Shown: positions 28,135-42,494 of the stretch, piece by piece
How the letters are laid out: each line of letters starts with the position of its first letter
How positions within the stretch are numbered: position 1 is the first letter of the stretch
Assembly: GCA_963556495.2 (NCBI GenBank)
Contig: OY747703.1
Coordinates: 30,218,796 to 30,282,795, forward strand
Source: Valencia hispanica
Taxonomy: Eukaryota; Chordata; Actinopteri; Cyprinodontiformes; Valenciidae
Reading direction: 5' to 3'
Length of the DNA: 64,000 bases
Notes under the pieces: generated by a model
What the model saw: the letters and a program-made list of their open reading frames with translations, nothing else
The model's database searches: none
Told to the model about the DNA's origin: nothing
Position numbers and translations under genes: made by a program

Positions 28135-28620
28135 GTCATGGTTTCGTTTAACCTCCTGACCCACATGCAGAATCAAGCTCAGACACCAGGACCAGATTAA
28201 GTAGTTTAATTTAAAAAAAAAGGAAAAAAATCGAAGTGGTTCAGCTGGAACGGCGGGGGATCGCTGAGTGTCTGGGAAGTGAGAGGTGAGGTTAGTTGAG
28301 ATCTCTGACGGATGGGGGAAAAAACCGAGTCTAAGGCTGAAGTACTAACTGGTCCGGTGGCTTCTAATTCTGGGGCAATACCATGAGGTCAGCTGAGCGG
28401 CGAAAGCGGCTGCAGGGATCGAATCAGGAAGGGGGCGTGGCAGAGAGCGGGCAGGCAGGTGAAATGCTGCGCACCAGGCTGGCTTGCAGCCGAAGGAAGC
28501 AGTCAGCTTGTCAGAGTTACTTTATCTCCTACTTGAAGGGTTAACTTGGCAAATGGCAGGATCAGGAAACTCTTCAGAGGAACCTGTAGACACAGGGAGT
28601 ACTGAAGATACACAGGAGAA
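28135..28620 (-). repeat. 3' LTR of the gypsy element
   Basis: The sequence between the chromodomain end and the left border lacks coding capacity. It ends with the CATGAC terminus seen on other fish gypsy LTRs in this window, and has an AT-rich stretch (28201-28231) near the border. The inner boundary is approximate. Confidence 0.5.
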
Positions 28621-28652
28621 ATCTAGGAAATGATCAAGAGAAAACTCAAGGA

Positions 28653-29594
28653 TCAGAGGCTTGGAGGTGTTGAATGGTTGTCAGCCAGCTCCTTAAGAAG
28701 CACAGGAACACAAAGGCCAGATTGGCAGCAGGTGAGTGCAATAAGCCTATGCAGCTGATCTCCACCATCCCTCCCACTCCACCAGATACTGGAAACCCCG
28801 ACCTCTGCGGCGCATGTCCAAGATCCGCCGAACAGAATAGACCAGATGGCCATCAACAAGCGGGGGGGCGGAGGGGGATCAGGCTGAAGACAAAGCAAAC
28901 TGGAGCGCACAGGCTTGAGAAGGGAAACATGAAAAACAGGATGGATCCTCAAACCAGGAGGTATCTTCAGACGAACAGCAGAGGAACTTAGAACCGTCTC
29001 GACCACATAAGGGCCAATAAACCGGGGAGACAACTTCCTGTTAAGGTTCTTCAGGCGGATGTCTCGGGTCGAAAGCCAAACCTTCTGACCGGTTACATAC
29101 CGGGGAGCAGGGAGCCCCCTGCGATTGACAAAGCAAGCATTTCTCTCTGAGGCACGATAGAGGGCGGCGACCGTGTCAGACCAGATCTTCTTACAGCGGA
29201 TGAGATGGGAACGGACAGAGGGAACAGATGCACGCTGTTGATCAGAAGGAAACAGAGGAGGCTGATATCCCAGGGAAATCTCAAAAGGAGAGAGGCCAGT
29301 AGAGGAAGAGGAGTGACTATTAGGAGCGTACTCCACCCATGCAAGCTGTGTGCTCCAGGAGGTGGGGTTGGAAGAGCAAAGACAGTGCAGAGCAGCCTCA
29401 AGCTCCTGATTCATCCGCTCTGTCTGGCCATTGGTCTGCGGACGAAACCCCGAGCTGAGTGCCACTCTAGCTCCCAAAGTCCTGCAAAAATCCCTCCACA
29501 CAGCTGAAGTGAACTGAGGACCCCTATCTGATAGGATAAACGGGAAGGCCATGCAGCCGACAAACGTGCTTCGCCAGAAGACGAGCAGTCTCAA
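28653..29594 (-). pseudogene. pol: Gypsy integrase with chromodomain
   Basis: The frame covers the integrase core from the second catalytic residue. ILSDRGPQF holds the second Asp, and Glu lies 36 residues later in GQTERMNQE. A GPYVVETVL C-terminal segment and a HPVFHVSLLKP motif, typical of Ty3/gypsy, follow. The first catalytic Asp lies upstream in broken sequence (29600-29700). After about 28860 a frameshift occurs. In the neighbouring frame [21 protein letters not shown] (28790-28860) is a clear chromodomain, which in live relatives steers integration to marked chromatin. Confidence 0.88.
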
Positions 29595-29711
29595 GGGAGG
29601 TAGGTAGCCGTCTCAATGGAACTAAATGGCAGGCCTTGGAGAACCGGTCGACTATGGTGATGATAACAGAGAAACCATTGGACACCGGTAACCCAGTAAC
29701 AAAGTCCAGTG

Positions 29712-30297
29712 CTACATGTGACCAGGGTACAGCCAGAGGTTGGAGCAGCTCATGAGGGGGTTGTGTGCGGGATTTGTTGCGGGCACAGGTTTGACAAAAA
29801 TGCGATTCTGAGGACCTGAGCCTGGATCGGGCTCGTGCTGCTGTGCCTTGTGAACTGCACCTACAACACAGGAGGGAGGGAGAATGGTAACAGGTGTTTT
29901 ATCCTCATCGGGGGAGAATTGCCTAGACAAAGCGTCTGGTTTTGTGTTTTTAGTGCCAGGCCGATATGAAATAATAAAATTTAAACGAGAGAAAAATAAG
30001 GAGCACCTGGACTGGCGAGGATTAAGCCGCTTGGCCTCCTGGAGATAAGCCAGATTCTTATGGTCCGTCCAAACGACAATTGGATGTTGCGCCCCTTCCA
30101 GCCAGTGGCGCTATTCTTCGAGTGCCAACTTCACTGCTAAAAGTTCTCGATCCCCCACATCATAGTTGCGCTCTGAAGAAGACAGACGTCGTGAAAAGAA
30201 AGCGCATGGATGCAGTTTACCATCCTTAACACAAACCTGAGACAACACCGCTCCCACCCCTGAGTCAGATGCATCAACCTCCAGGATAAACTGCTTG
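29712..30297 (-). pseudogene. pol: Gypsy RNase H and tether region
   Basis: RNase H removes the RNA strand during reverse transcription. The minus strand reads [18 protein letters not shown] (near 30240-30290), then [21 protein letters not shown] (about 30145-30205) and [14 protein letters not shown] (about 30040-30085), the classic gypsy RNase H motifs. KPDALSRQF (near 29925-29945) marks its end. An in-frame stop (TAG, CTA on the plus strand at 30112-30114) and frame changes interrupt it. Confidence 0.8.
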
Positions 30298-31359
30298 TCA
30301 AGTCTCTGGCTGAGAGAGGATGGGGCATTGACAAACCTTTCCTTTAACTTGTGAAAAGCTTGATCTGCCTCTGGAGTCCACCGGAAAGCTCTTTGTAGAT
30401 GTAAACGCTGTCAGGGGTGCAGCAGTCTGGCTGTAGTTCCTAATGAAGCGGCAGTAGAAGTTCGCAAATCCCAAAAATCTCTGGAGCTGTTTTCGGGATG
30501 ATGGAATTGGCCACTCAGCAACAGCTTGAATCTTCTTGGGATCCGGCTTCACCTGCCCGCTCTCGATGACATAGCCAAGAAATGTGACAGATGGAACGTG
30601 GAAATCACACTTCTCAGCCTTAACATAAAGGTGATTCTCGAGAAGCCTCTGAAGAACCAGACGGACATGGCGTTTGTGCTCTGTGAGGGAGGAGGAAAAA
30701 TTGAGTATGTCATCCAAGTAGACAAAAACAAACTGATTTAGAAAATCTCGAAGGACATCGTTGATCAAAGACTGAAAAACAGCTGGAGCGTTTGTCAGGC
30801 CAAACGGCATAACTAAATATTCAAAATGCCCAAGCGGGGTCTTGAACCCCGTCTTCCACTCGTCCCCCTCTCGGATCCGGACCAAATGGTAGGCATTTCG
30901 TAGATCCAGTTTAGTGAAGACAGTGGATCCCTGGAGTGGCTCAAAGGCAGACGTGAGAAGCGGTAGTGGATACTTGTTCTTTATGGTTATGTTATTCAAG
31001 CCTCCGTAATCGATGCAGGGCCGTAGACTGCCGTCTTTCTTGGCAACGAAGAAAAAACCCGCCCCTAGTGGAGATGAGGACTGACGAATAATTCCTGCAG
31101 AAAGGGACTCATTTATATACTTCTCCATGCATTCGCGGTCTGGGCGTGACAGATTATATAGACGTCTGGAAGGTAAGGGAGCTCCTGGGAACAGGTCTAT
31201 ATCACAGTCATATGGCCGGTGTGGAGGTAAAGACAATGCTCTGGATTTGCTGAAAACCTGCTGTAGATTGTGATATTCAGGCGGTATCTTAGAGAGATCT
31301 GGAGGTTCCTTCAGAAGAGCAGAGCTGACCGGTGTATGGGAGGAAACAGTGGACCCCAA
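30298..31359 (-). CDS. pol: Gypsy reverse transcriptase, open fragment
   Basis: 353 open codons cover the whole RT domain: [11 protein letters not shown], then the [24 protein letters not shown] fingers region, [14 protein letters not shown] motif [12 protein letters not shown] motif B, and VYLDDIL with the YLDD active site (about 30710-30721 on the minus strand). It continues through the thumb ([15 protein letters not shown]) to [12 protein letters not shown]. Near the start of RNase H a frameshift ends the match, so it can no longer make the full polyprotein. The gypsy clade is typical for fish genomes. Confidence 0.9.
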   Translation of the reverse strand: MGSTVSSHTPVSSALLKEPPDLSKIPPEYHNLQQVFSKSRALSLPPHRPYDCDIDLFPGAPLPSRRLYNLSRPDRECMEKYINESLSAGIIRQSSSPLGAGFFFVAKKDGSLRPCIDYGGLNNITIKNKYPLPLLTSAFEPLQGSTVFTKLDLRNAYHLVRIREGDEWKTGFKTPLGHFEYLVMPFGLTNAPAVFQSLINDVLRDFLNQFVFVYLDDILNFSSSLTEHKRHVRLVLQRLLENHLYVKAEKCDFHVPSVTFLGYVIESGQVKPDPKKIQAVAEWPIPSSRKQLQRFLGFANFYCRFIRNYSQTAAPLTAFTSTKSFPVDSRGRSSFSQVKGKVCQCPILSQPET

Positions 31360-31849
31360 GCAGGCTGACAGACAGTAAACTCCACGATTCGATCTTACCC
31401 TCCTTCCAATTTAGATGAGGGTTGTGCATTTCCAACCAGGGGAAACCCAGGACAATAGGAGACTGTGGAGACGGGAAAACGAAGAAGGTTATTTGCCCTC
31501 TGTGATTACCTGAAGAGACGAGTTCCAAGGGTCCAGTCTGGTGAGTAATGGTGGGTAGCTCCTTCCCGTCCAAAGAGTTCACTAGCACACGAGTGGGTAG
31601 GGACTTCAACTGGAGACCAAGTTGTTTGGCGAGACTGGAGTCAATTAGGTTTTGCTCACAACCAGAGTCAATTAATGCTTGGGTCTGAAAATAATCTCCA
31701 TCAAAAAGCAGATTTACTGGTAAAAACATACAGGATTTATTCTTTAGAGATCCATCCACCAGTACTCCCGAATCTACCGGCGGACCGCCCCTTTTGGGCA
31801 AGATGGACAGGTTGCAATGAAGTGGCCGGTCTTCCCGCAATATACGCAC
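31360..31849 (-). pseudogene. pol: Gypsy protease region
   Basis: An aspartic protease that would cut the polyprotein. The minus-strand frame 31289-31849 shows LIDSGCEQNLI, with the DSG catalytic triad, near 31640-31672 and PIVLGFPWLEMHNP near 31410-31455, the usual second protease landmark. It overlaps the RT frame end by about 70 bp in another frame. The zinc knuckle of gag sits just upstream. Confidence 0.8.
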
Positions 31850-32745
31850 GCCCGGGCCGCCATATGCCGTTGACGCTCCTCAGGGGAAAGTCTGGCGCGG
31901 CCTATTTGGTTCATTGAGCCGGGTGGCTGGGAGGGGGACGGCAGAGACTAAGAAAACACACCCACAAAAGAGCGTTCGTGCTTGTGTTCTCTAGCTCGCT
32001 CACTAATGCGGTTATCCAATCGGATGACTAAAGCTATCAGTTCCTCTAACGTTCCGGGCTCGTCCTGGTAAGCCATAAGATCTTTTAACTGATCGCTTAG
32101 GGCATTAATAAATGCTCCCTTGAGAGCTTGAGCGTTCCAGCCGGATGAAGCAGCTAAAGTGCGGAAATCAATGGCAAACTCTGCTACTGAAACCCCAAAG
32201 CTTACGGGTGATTTCAGTCTCTGTGCTCTTATAGCCAAATGTCTGTTCAAAATCAGAGACGAAATCCTTAAAGGACGTGTTTAGGATGGTGGAATAGAAA
32301 TACTTTGATTTTGCCCAGCTGAGGGCTCAATCCCTGAGCAACCCAATTATGTATGAAATCTTGGCTGCGTCGTCCATGAAAGATTGAGGGGAGCGGCAAA
32401 ACACTAGGGAGCACTGCAAAATAAATCCTCCACATTTACCGATCACTCCGGAGAAGTTCTCAGGGGTGGGAGAAGCAGCATCGTGGAAACGGGGAGGTGA
32501 AGGCGGTGGCGCTGGCAGAACAGCGGACTCTCCGGCTGAAGGCGGCTGGTCGTGAGGCGACAGTTTCTGATTTATCTCCTGCAGGACTCCGGCTAACTGA
32601 TCCAACCGCTGAGAGGTATAGCTCTGTTGATCACAAAGAGAATGCAGCATGGTCTCATGTTTAGCAAGAATAGGGGATGGATCGGATCTTGGGTTCCGAG
32701 CTGAATCTGCTGGGTCAAACTGGCCTGATGGTTCTGTCATGGTTT
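31798..32745 (-). pseudogene. gag: Gypsy gag with CCHC zinc knuckle
   Basis: Gag would form the intracellular particle. The minus strand starts near 32745 (MTEPSGQFDPADSARNP; the usual internal MDPAD start has become FDPAD), then a coiled region QRLDQLAGVLQEINQ, a capsid-like segment (SFMDDAAKISYIIGLL, about 32327-32400, and ALKGAFINALSDQLKDLM, about 32090-32145). It ends with the zinc knuckle CVYCGKTGHFIATC (31808-31850). Two frame breaks lie near 32327 and 32250. Confidence 0.8.
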
Positions 32746-32757
32746 CGTTTAACCTCC

Positions 32758-34390
32758 ACCATAGATCCTCTCTGACCAGATGACTCACTACAACCAAAAA
32801 ACAGACCTACAAACATAGAACCTCACACATGCAGCGAGCGTACTACCAAAACACAGACAACCCCCTGTGTCCTAACAGCTCGATGAATTCCAAAAACCAC
32901 TCAGATATCCGGATAAAACAACGTGGTAAAAGATGGGTATCAGACGCTCATCTAAGCGTTAAAGATGAAGACCCTCTGCATGGATACCATCTTAATCAGT
33001 GGTATAACTATGCGGAGGTTCCTGCTAGATCGAATAATTATTGTAACTGCTATGTGTGTTCTATCATGCCAAAGAGCTCCTCTCAACCCGTATTGGATCC
33101 ATTCACATTGTCATTTAAGAGTTATTTTTGTGTATTCCAGACTGATGTGGAGCGTTATGGCCAGATCAGGTTAACTGGAACAACTGTACCTTAGTGTCCT
33201 ATTTGTGTCCTCAAAATTTCACAGCGTATAAACTCCTTACTGCACTTGAACCACTTGAACCACTTGTAACGTTCCCACAATCTTTTCTCGGAGTTGCACA
33301 TTTAAAATCCTGACTTTTCCAGCTTGTTTTCATAGCAATGGGATGAGAAAACTAGGACCATTGTCTCCGTTTAGATGTCAATTGTACACCCCCAAGAAGT
33401 GTGTCCACAGGAGTTACACCATAAGACAAACCTTAGATCAAAATGAGACCTGTCCGTGTAATTTTAGTACTTTGTACTCTACCAGTACTCCCCCTGTAAG
33501 AAAATATTAGTTTGTAAACTGGGATAATGCAGCATTACCTGGGAAAAACGGCACAAAACCAGTAGATTACATATATTGGCTATGCGGACACAAGGTGTAT
33601 GTGTACCTGCATGAAACTTGGGGTGGAGTATGCGTGCCAGTAGGATTAACTGACCACGCGTTCATAATTACCACAAAACAGATTCGGATAAAAATAAAAG
33701 TTGGAACAAACTGTCTCTAAGCGAAATAGACGTTCAAGAGCATGACGGTGTTTGGGGATGTGATGTCCCAGACGACCATAAATTATGGACCACAACTAAG
33801 AAAATAATTGGATCACTGATTCCTTCAATAGGGGTTGGAAAAGTCATGTTAAGAGTGGAAGCCCAAGCTTATCGTTTCTCGTTATTCATGAATGCCTCAA
33901 TTACTGCATGACAAGCCAACAATAAAGAGATAAAAGCCATAAGGCTGATGTTACTTCAAAATAGGATGGTGTTAGATTTCCGGACTGCAGCCCAAGGTGG
34001 AGTTTGTGTACTCCTTAATGAGACATGCTGCACCTAATTCCCGGATAATTATGGAGATGTTAACAACATAGATAATGCTCTCTCCAAAATACGCACAGTA
34101 GCCAAAGCCCAAAATACAGATTTTGTAAATGCAGATACTCCACAATGGATGAGCTGGCTGTTTTTTGGAGGATGGATGTCCTTACTCTGGAAGGTAGTGG
34201 CTTTCCTAGGAATTTTTTTGTTAATATATTTCCTGCTGACATGTTGCGTAATACCGTGTTTTAAAGTTATGATAAAGAAAATGATCTCACAAACACCACT
34301 TAGGACAATACATTTTAGTTCCTATAAAAGAAATGGAACAGGCAGCATTTCAGGAGTTGGAGTAATAGTGGATTCACCTCTAAAATATTA
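32758..34390 (+). pseudogene. env: Retroviral env relic
   Basis: In live relatives Env mediates entry. Only a broken copy is present here. The surface-subunit part (32829-33194) has a CNCYVCS cysteine cluster. Many stops follow (33195-33715). The transmembrane-subunit part resumes near 33700 with a hydrophobic stretch at about 33810-33850, a QNRMVLDF helix, and a CX6CC motif (34005-34031), which marks gamma/epsilon-type Env. An in-frame TAA at 34035-34037 follows directly. A membrane anchor of about 25 hydrophobic residues (34180-34260) and a short cytoplasmic tail end at 34391. Confidence 0.8.
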
Positions 34391-34406
34391 GAAGTGAAAA
34401 GAGGGA
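34391..34406 (+). promoter_or_regulatory. Polypurine tract
   Basis: GAAGTGAAAAGAGGGA lies a few bases upstream of the 3' LTR, where plus-strand DNA synthesis would start. Confidence 0.65.
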
Positions 34407-34410
34407 TTAA

Positions 34411-34957
34411 TGTAAATTTAAACAAGCATTGAATGAATACACAGGCCAAAAGGTGAAGGGGTTGTGTGCTAAAATGATTAACTAAATGCCGAAAAGTGTT
34501 AACACAGGATGTGACCCATGGGTCAGAAGGGAGCGGGTCACGATTAACTGCACAGAACTTTTAAGAATCTGGTGGTTTGATTGTGCAAATGGTATGGTGA
34601 AGAGCGTGAGACCAAAGAAGAAAGGCTCTGCTTAGCAACAGAAAGTGAATAAATTAAAAGGGCTTAACCTATCAGGGAAGGACTACAGTCACACTTTGCA
34701 TATATATGAATATGTATTATTAAGAGTTCTTCTGAGTTGGTTTGGTAAGAATCTCTCCCCATGCATGTCAAGCATATATATTGTGTGAATGTGTAATTTT
34801 TTTTTATACTCTGACAAAGGATAAACAAACTGGGAGAGAAGAGTTAGCAGACAGCAGGCTGGTCAGGGACCGGTAGCTAGCAGACAGCAGGCTGGTCAGG
34901 GACCGGTAGCATAGCAGCGCAAGGCGCAGACTTTCCCTTAAAATTCTCCCCTCGACA
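34411..34957 (+). repeat. 3' LTR, rearranged
   Basis: It aligns with 13030-13722 but lacks about 130 bp that include the AATAAA signal (junction near 34722-34730). It also carries a tandem duplication of about 33 bp: TAGCAGACAGCAGGCTGG occurs at 34845 and again near 34878, once only in the 5' LTR. Confidence 0.85.
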
Positions 34958-35191
34958 ATATATACATACACACGGGCTACCAATCATGGGCTACCAGTCA
35001 TATATTAAAAGACTGCAGTTTAGATTCCAGGAACGCAAAGCCTCCATGGAAGAATGAACAGTTTATTCCGCTGATTTTTTTTCTTTCAAAAAAAACTTTG
35101 CATACCCCTGCACCACACTCTTAGCACAATTGCTAATCACAATAATTAAAAACAAAAACAAGCATTAGAAAGTGTTTTAATGAGGCCTACC
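34958..35191. other. Spacer between retrovirus and hAT relic
   Basis: AT-rich, no gene. It may include the untranslated end of the hAT element on its right. Confidence 0.4.
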
Positions 35192-37140
35192 TTATTTAAA
35201 GAGAAGCTCACTTCGACGACCTTTCTGGGACGCAACAAGATTAATAACCGCCTCGTTAAAGTCCGTTGATTGATGGATGAATTGCTGCTCAATAGAAAGT
35301 GCAGCCAGCGCGTTCAACCAATCCTGTCCCATGTTACTGCGGAGAAATGACTTGATCCTCTTCAGTTTACTGAAACACCTTTCTGACTGCACAGATGTCA
35401 TTGGGGTTGTGATAGCTATCTCTGTTAATTTAAGGGTCTCAAAAAGTGCTCTGAAGATCGTTCTCTGTCAGCATCCTTAACAGTGACGAGGCAGAAGTTA
35501 TCTCTGCAAACTATCCACTGCTCTACATCACCATATGTTCACCTTTCAGTTTTTCTTTGCAGATCATTGGGAAAAGTCTGTCAGGTTACGGTTTCAAGGA
35601 GGACCCAAATGCAGAACGTTTTAAAAAACTCAGATTTAATTAAATAATAAATTGCAAACTTACAAATAATCACGAGGAAACCAGGGAACATGGAGACCAG
35701 GGAATGCGGGAAGACAGACCAGGGATGAACAGGGAAGGCAGGAACCAGGAAGGGAAGGATGATAACGAGCCAGCTAGTAGTGACTGAAGGAGAGGTGAAT
35801 ATATACTGAGGAAGGAATGAGGAAGTGACAGAGAAGACCAATGACCAATTAGTGAGAGCAGATGCAGGTGAGAGGGAGAGAGCAGGTGGAAATAATCAAC
35901 AACTGGGACAGAAGGTAGAATGGCTAAGGAGACAGAAAACTCTAAAGAAACTATAAAGCAAAGATAATATGTCTGGGGAGGAATCTTTAAGGAAACACTG
36001 GAGAACAGAAGGGAGAAATAAATAAGGAAACTATCTAAAGAGAAATACAAATAAGAATGTGGACACAGAAGCAAGGGGTGAAAAACATCTAAGAACAAGG
36101 AGAAATACAGAAACAAGAAAGTGCCAGAAATAACTACTAAAGACAAAGAATAACATAACATGATAATATAACTAAATAAGGAAAAGAACTAACAAAACAC
36201 AAACACCTATGAACTATGACAATGTCCACATGCAGTGTCCAGTTGCTTCTGTGGAAAGCTGGTTTTAAAATCCGTGAAGAGATCGGGGTTAACCAGTTCA
36301 AATGAGTCCACGTGTGTCGGGCCTTCTCAAATCAACCTTTTGACTGTTCGATCATTACTTTGCAGCACTGATCTGCTACCGAAGCACACTCTGCAGCCCA
36401 CACCCGGCGCGGAAGTTTAGTGCCTGTTTCTGCAGTGCGGCTCCTCCATCTTCAGTGATTTTTTCAGATCATTTATGGAAAGGGTAAAATTCTCCTTTTT
36501 TGTTTTAGAAGGATCCATGGTTTGTTTTTGGAGGATGTTATAGAGAACGTCCACATGCAAAAATGCGCGGTGAAAAAAGGATTAAAAAAAAGAAGTTTGG
36601 TCCTCCAGCAATGTGAACAAACCACGAGCTTGTTGGATTGACATACGGTCACAAATAGGATCATTATAATTTTTTTTCCAAAGCATGCCTTCAGGTTCTC
36701 TTGTTGTTCAAACACAGTGTGCACTGGTAGCTCATATGTCCCGCAAAATTTTATGCAATCTAAAATCACCAGCTCGTTGTGCCTCTGTACAGCGATGCGG
36801 TGGCTCTCATCCAGCTGACAGGCGATGTTCACCCTGCCCAACATTGACAGTTTTACACTGTTTCCAATGTGACTTGTGCTGCATTCGTGTTTTTTTATTT
36901 TGTCCCATAAATGTTTTAAATCGACAATTCCTTGTTGGGCCAAAGCAATATATCCTCCAAATAGTAGACAGGGAAAGCAGAAAATAGATTTTTTAGCTAC
37001 ACTTGCCGTCAGCCAGTCCTTTTGCTGAAACCAGGTCACAGAAAAACTTCAGTTTTGCCACTTTTCTTTTTTTTGGATTTGAATATCCGTTGGTCTATTC
37101 GCCCCCAACCTCTTAACTTCCATTTTCTCTTCCAGAGACA
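35192..37140 (-). pseudogene. hAT transposase relic, ZMYM/TTF-finger type
   Basis: On the minus strand the right part (36473-37039) encodes the N-terminal region of a hAT-type transposase with a TTF-like zinc finger: WFQQKDWLTASVAKKSIFC followed by FPCLLFGG, then DLKHLWDKIKKHECSTSHI and QLDESHRIAVQRHNE. The left part (35192-35401) is the C-terminal dimerisation region (TSVQSERCFSKLKRIKSFLR). The same layout occurs in the many ZMYM1-like proteins of fish. The middle is interrupted by a solo LTR (35579-36221), and RNase H-fold catalytic segments are missing or broken. It is a dead copy. Confidence 0.75.
35579..36221 (-). repeat. Solo gypsy-type LTR in the hAT relic
   Basis: It begins TGTCAGG and ends CTATGACA, flanked by AAGTC and ATGTC (a 4-of-5 match, an aged target duplication). 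On the minus strand it reads TGTCATAGTTCATAGGTG at its start and is clearly the same family as 52074-52710 (shared GTTCTCCAGTGTTTCCTTAA and CATTTGGGTCCTCCTTG segments). No internal genes are seen. Confidence 0.8.
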
Positions 37141-37595
37141 TAAATGAAAACGGGTGAGATATTAAATAATCCACCTAATTTATTCTACTTTTGCTCGCTG
37201 CCGCAGCTATTGTGCCCACTCTGTCTACGCCAAACCACACCCACAAACCACACATTGTCCATTGTAATTGGCTAAAGCCTGATGCCTTGGTCTAACTCTG
37301 GGCTGAACAGAATTAGCCCCAATGAGCAGCAAATCGAGGGGGCGTGGTTAGCAGTCTGTCAATCACACCATACCACTAATTGCATTGAAAATAACGGGGG
37401 CTGTTTGGGCTGTGAAAAGTTAGCCCTTTGGAGAGATTTTGCGGTTTTCTTCAGATGGTTGGGCACCAATTGGTTAAATTTTACAAAATGCGTTGCATTT
37501 CTTTATATGTGTGTAATAGATAGCTATTTTTAAATTAATTTTTTATTTATCTAAACACAAGGGAGGGCTTAGCCCTACTAGCCCATTTATACCAG

Positions 37596-40254
<2,659 letters not shown>

Positions 40255-41245
40255 ATACTCTGCTGGACCTTGGAAATGTAAAAGTTTTAACTTTTTCTTA
40301 TTTTAAAAGCTTTACTGTATTTATTGGTATTTTATGTGATTGACCAACATTTTTAATTTATTTAATGGCTTGCCTTTATAATCAGTCCCCCCTGAGTTCA
40401 TACTTTATGAAACCCACATTTGCTGTAATTTACGCAGAAAGTCTTGTGGTGTATGTCTGTACTTATTTAGCATATTCAGATATTGAAATGTGTGCCCATT
40501 CATATGCAGCGCCGACCTAGTAGGCATGTGCGAAAAAAGGCAGAACCACAGTAACCTCTTACCTGGAAGTACATCCTTCCTACAGTTACCCAGTAGTTGC
40601 AAACATTGAAGAAGAAGCAAGAAGCTCATTTCTGATCTGCGACTTGTTGGGCGAAGTCACCAAAAATGGCTGTTCACAAGAAGAGAGATCTCTTTGTTTA
40701 CCTCTGAGTGGTCACCGGTTGTTATTAAGCTGGCTGTTGCACGGGTTTTATGACGTCACTTCCTTACCGAACTCAGTTCTTAAACGGCTATTGAATCCAC
40801 ACCAATCCAAGAGCTGGAGATTTAAGAATTATACGGCCCCTTTACCCATGTAAAAAAAAATATCCAGGGAGGGGAACCTTAAATGATGGGCTAGTGTGGC
40901 CTAGACGAGGTATTGACTAAATATTTATTCGTTAAAGCACTTAAACGGCCTAATGAAGACAGGGCCTAAGTCAAATTTATTGGAGAGTTTAAGGTTTTAA
41001 AATGTTGACACAGGTTCTTAATTTTATTACCTCTGGCCTATTTGGATAATTCTAACAAATGAAAAAAGTTTGATCTAAACTATTCCATTGTAGTCTTGTT
41101 GTATGTTTAGGTCCGTTGGTCAGCTGGAGGGTGGACCTTCCTTTCTCAAGTCTTTTACAGCTTCTAAAAAGTTTTTTCTAGGATTTCCCTGAGTTTAGCT
41201 TCATCCATCTTTCTTAAATGCTTTTTCTTGCAACTCAATAAAACT
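40255..41245 (-). mobile_element. Tc1 fragment, interrupted
   Basis: On the minus strand, 40255-40510 matches the 3' terminal repeat and transposase end of a Tc1 element (TTTTATGTGATTGACCAACA, CAGTCCCCCCTGAGTT, TGTGTGCCCATTC). The match resumes at about 41085-41245 (TTCCATTGTAG, TGTATGTTTAGG, TTTAGCTTCATCCATCTT). About 570 bp between them do not belong to Tc1 and are probably a later insertion of unknown type. There is no coding frame. Confidence 0.6.
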
Positions 41246-42494
41246 ACACTTAATCCATACAAGGCCTGTCATTATAGGTGTACAGTTGTATCTTTGTGGG
41301 TTTGCAGTTGTCACATGCCCTTTTCATTTTCAGATATTCGATCAAACAGCTCTGTGAGATCTTCAAAGTTTGGTATATTTATTTACACATGAGATGAATA
41401 GCTTCAATTAGCCAGAATTATTTGTGTTTTTTCTATTTATGTTTATGTCAATCTTTAACTTGCATATTGTGAATCTAATATCAGTTTAGGCCCTGCAACC
41501 TTTGTATTACAGCCCTGCTTCCAGCCTGGGCTATTATTTAGGTCTGACACCCCAATATCATCACTGACCCCCATTTAGCACTCTTTAAAAGCTTTCTAGC
41601 TCAGCAGTCTTAAGTCTTAATTTTCAACCATAAATATACACATTAAAATTCAAGAATTAATACCTTTAAATACTTTGAATATGATGCACTATATTAAAAC
41701 ACACTCAAAGGTTAAACACAGTAGGTCTGACTCACATTAATAAATACTATTAATATTTCAAACTCTCAGCTTGGATACACTGCAAAGTGAAATAAAGAGA
41801 CTTGTTGAGGAAAGCCGGACCATTGAAACAGATGTAAATCTTAATTCAGCCCCCATCTGTCACCTAAAGTCTCTGCTCTAAGACCAATGCAACTGCTGCA
41901 GACTTTGGCGACAGACCTGTCGGACACGGGCAATATCACAAATGAATTCATCGCACAGTGTATTTTTCATCGCAGATTCAACATATATCTGTCCCACGGA
42001 GCAGCCATGCCGGGTTTAATTTTTTATTTATGACAACAACATTTGCAAGGTTAGAGAGGAAGATTGGTAAACAGGTCTGACCATTAACATTTTTTTTGTC
42101 TGACAAAAGTAATGTCCAACATGTTTTCAAAAACAATGCATCATGTTTTCATGATGAGAGTTCAAAGGGTTTTCTAAACCAAGAAAGTCAGCTGTCAGTG
42201 ACACTACCTGCTCAAGACAGCGCTATGTACACACAGAGCAGTGTGGACAGCTCAGATTTGACAGGAGTCTTCCAATTTCAAACTGAGGCCTAATGGAACA
42301 GACCACTGTGAGGAGGGGAAGGCAACATGGGGAGAGTGGAGACAGGGGATTCATCTTTCTCTCAAGCAAAACTACTACTTTGTATTGAATCTATTAACAT
42401 GCTTTACATACTTTTATATTTATAATGTTGTTATTATTATTACTATGATCACTACAAATGTTTTCATGAGCCTGATGTTTTGGTGTGTATATAT
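41246..42494. other. Gene-free DNA
   Basis: No gene or recognisable repeat. Confidence 0.5.

Larger units (their letters stand above)
28135..32757 (-). mobile_element. Ty3/gypsy retrotransposon inside env
   Basis: A minus-strand element with gag, protease, RT, RNase H, integrase and a chromodomain in order from right to left, with several frame breaks. The 22-mer starting GTCATGGTTTCGTTTAACC occurs at both ends (28135-28156 and 32736-32757). At the left it is the end of an LTR of roughly 480 bp. At the right the 5' LTR seems reduced to this tip. Retroviral env sequence resumes directly at 32758. Confidence 0.85.
13030..34957 (+). mobile_element. Endogenous retrovirus with nested insertions
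   Basis: Two related LTRs (13030-13722 and 34411-34957) bracket gag, pol and env relics in the usual order on the plus strand. The leader starts with a tRNA-Val-like primer site, and env has a CX6CC motif with a terminal membrane anchor, as in gamma/epsilon-type retroviruses. About 13 kb of the 22 kb are later insertions (15707-16690, 18701-26064, 28135-32757). Every gene carries stops or frameshifts, so the locus is a fossil. Class assignment below the gamma/epsilon-like level is not possible by eye. Confidence 0.88.

Noticed and set aside
28674..29507. Plus-strand frames of 100 codons opposite gypsy integrase
   Set aside because: They are antisense shadows of the clear minus-strand integrase.
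35670..36161. Hydrophobic Leu/Phe/Ser-rich minus-strand frame of 163 codons, and similar at 44288-44758 and 52121-52632
   Set aside because: All three fall in copies of the same pyrimidine-rich solo LTR. The frames are compositional and not conserved between copies.
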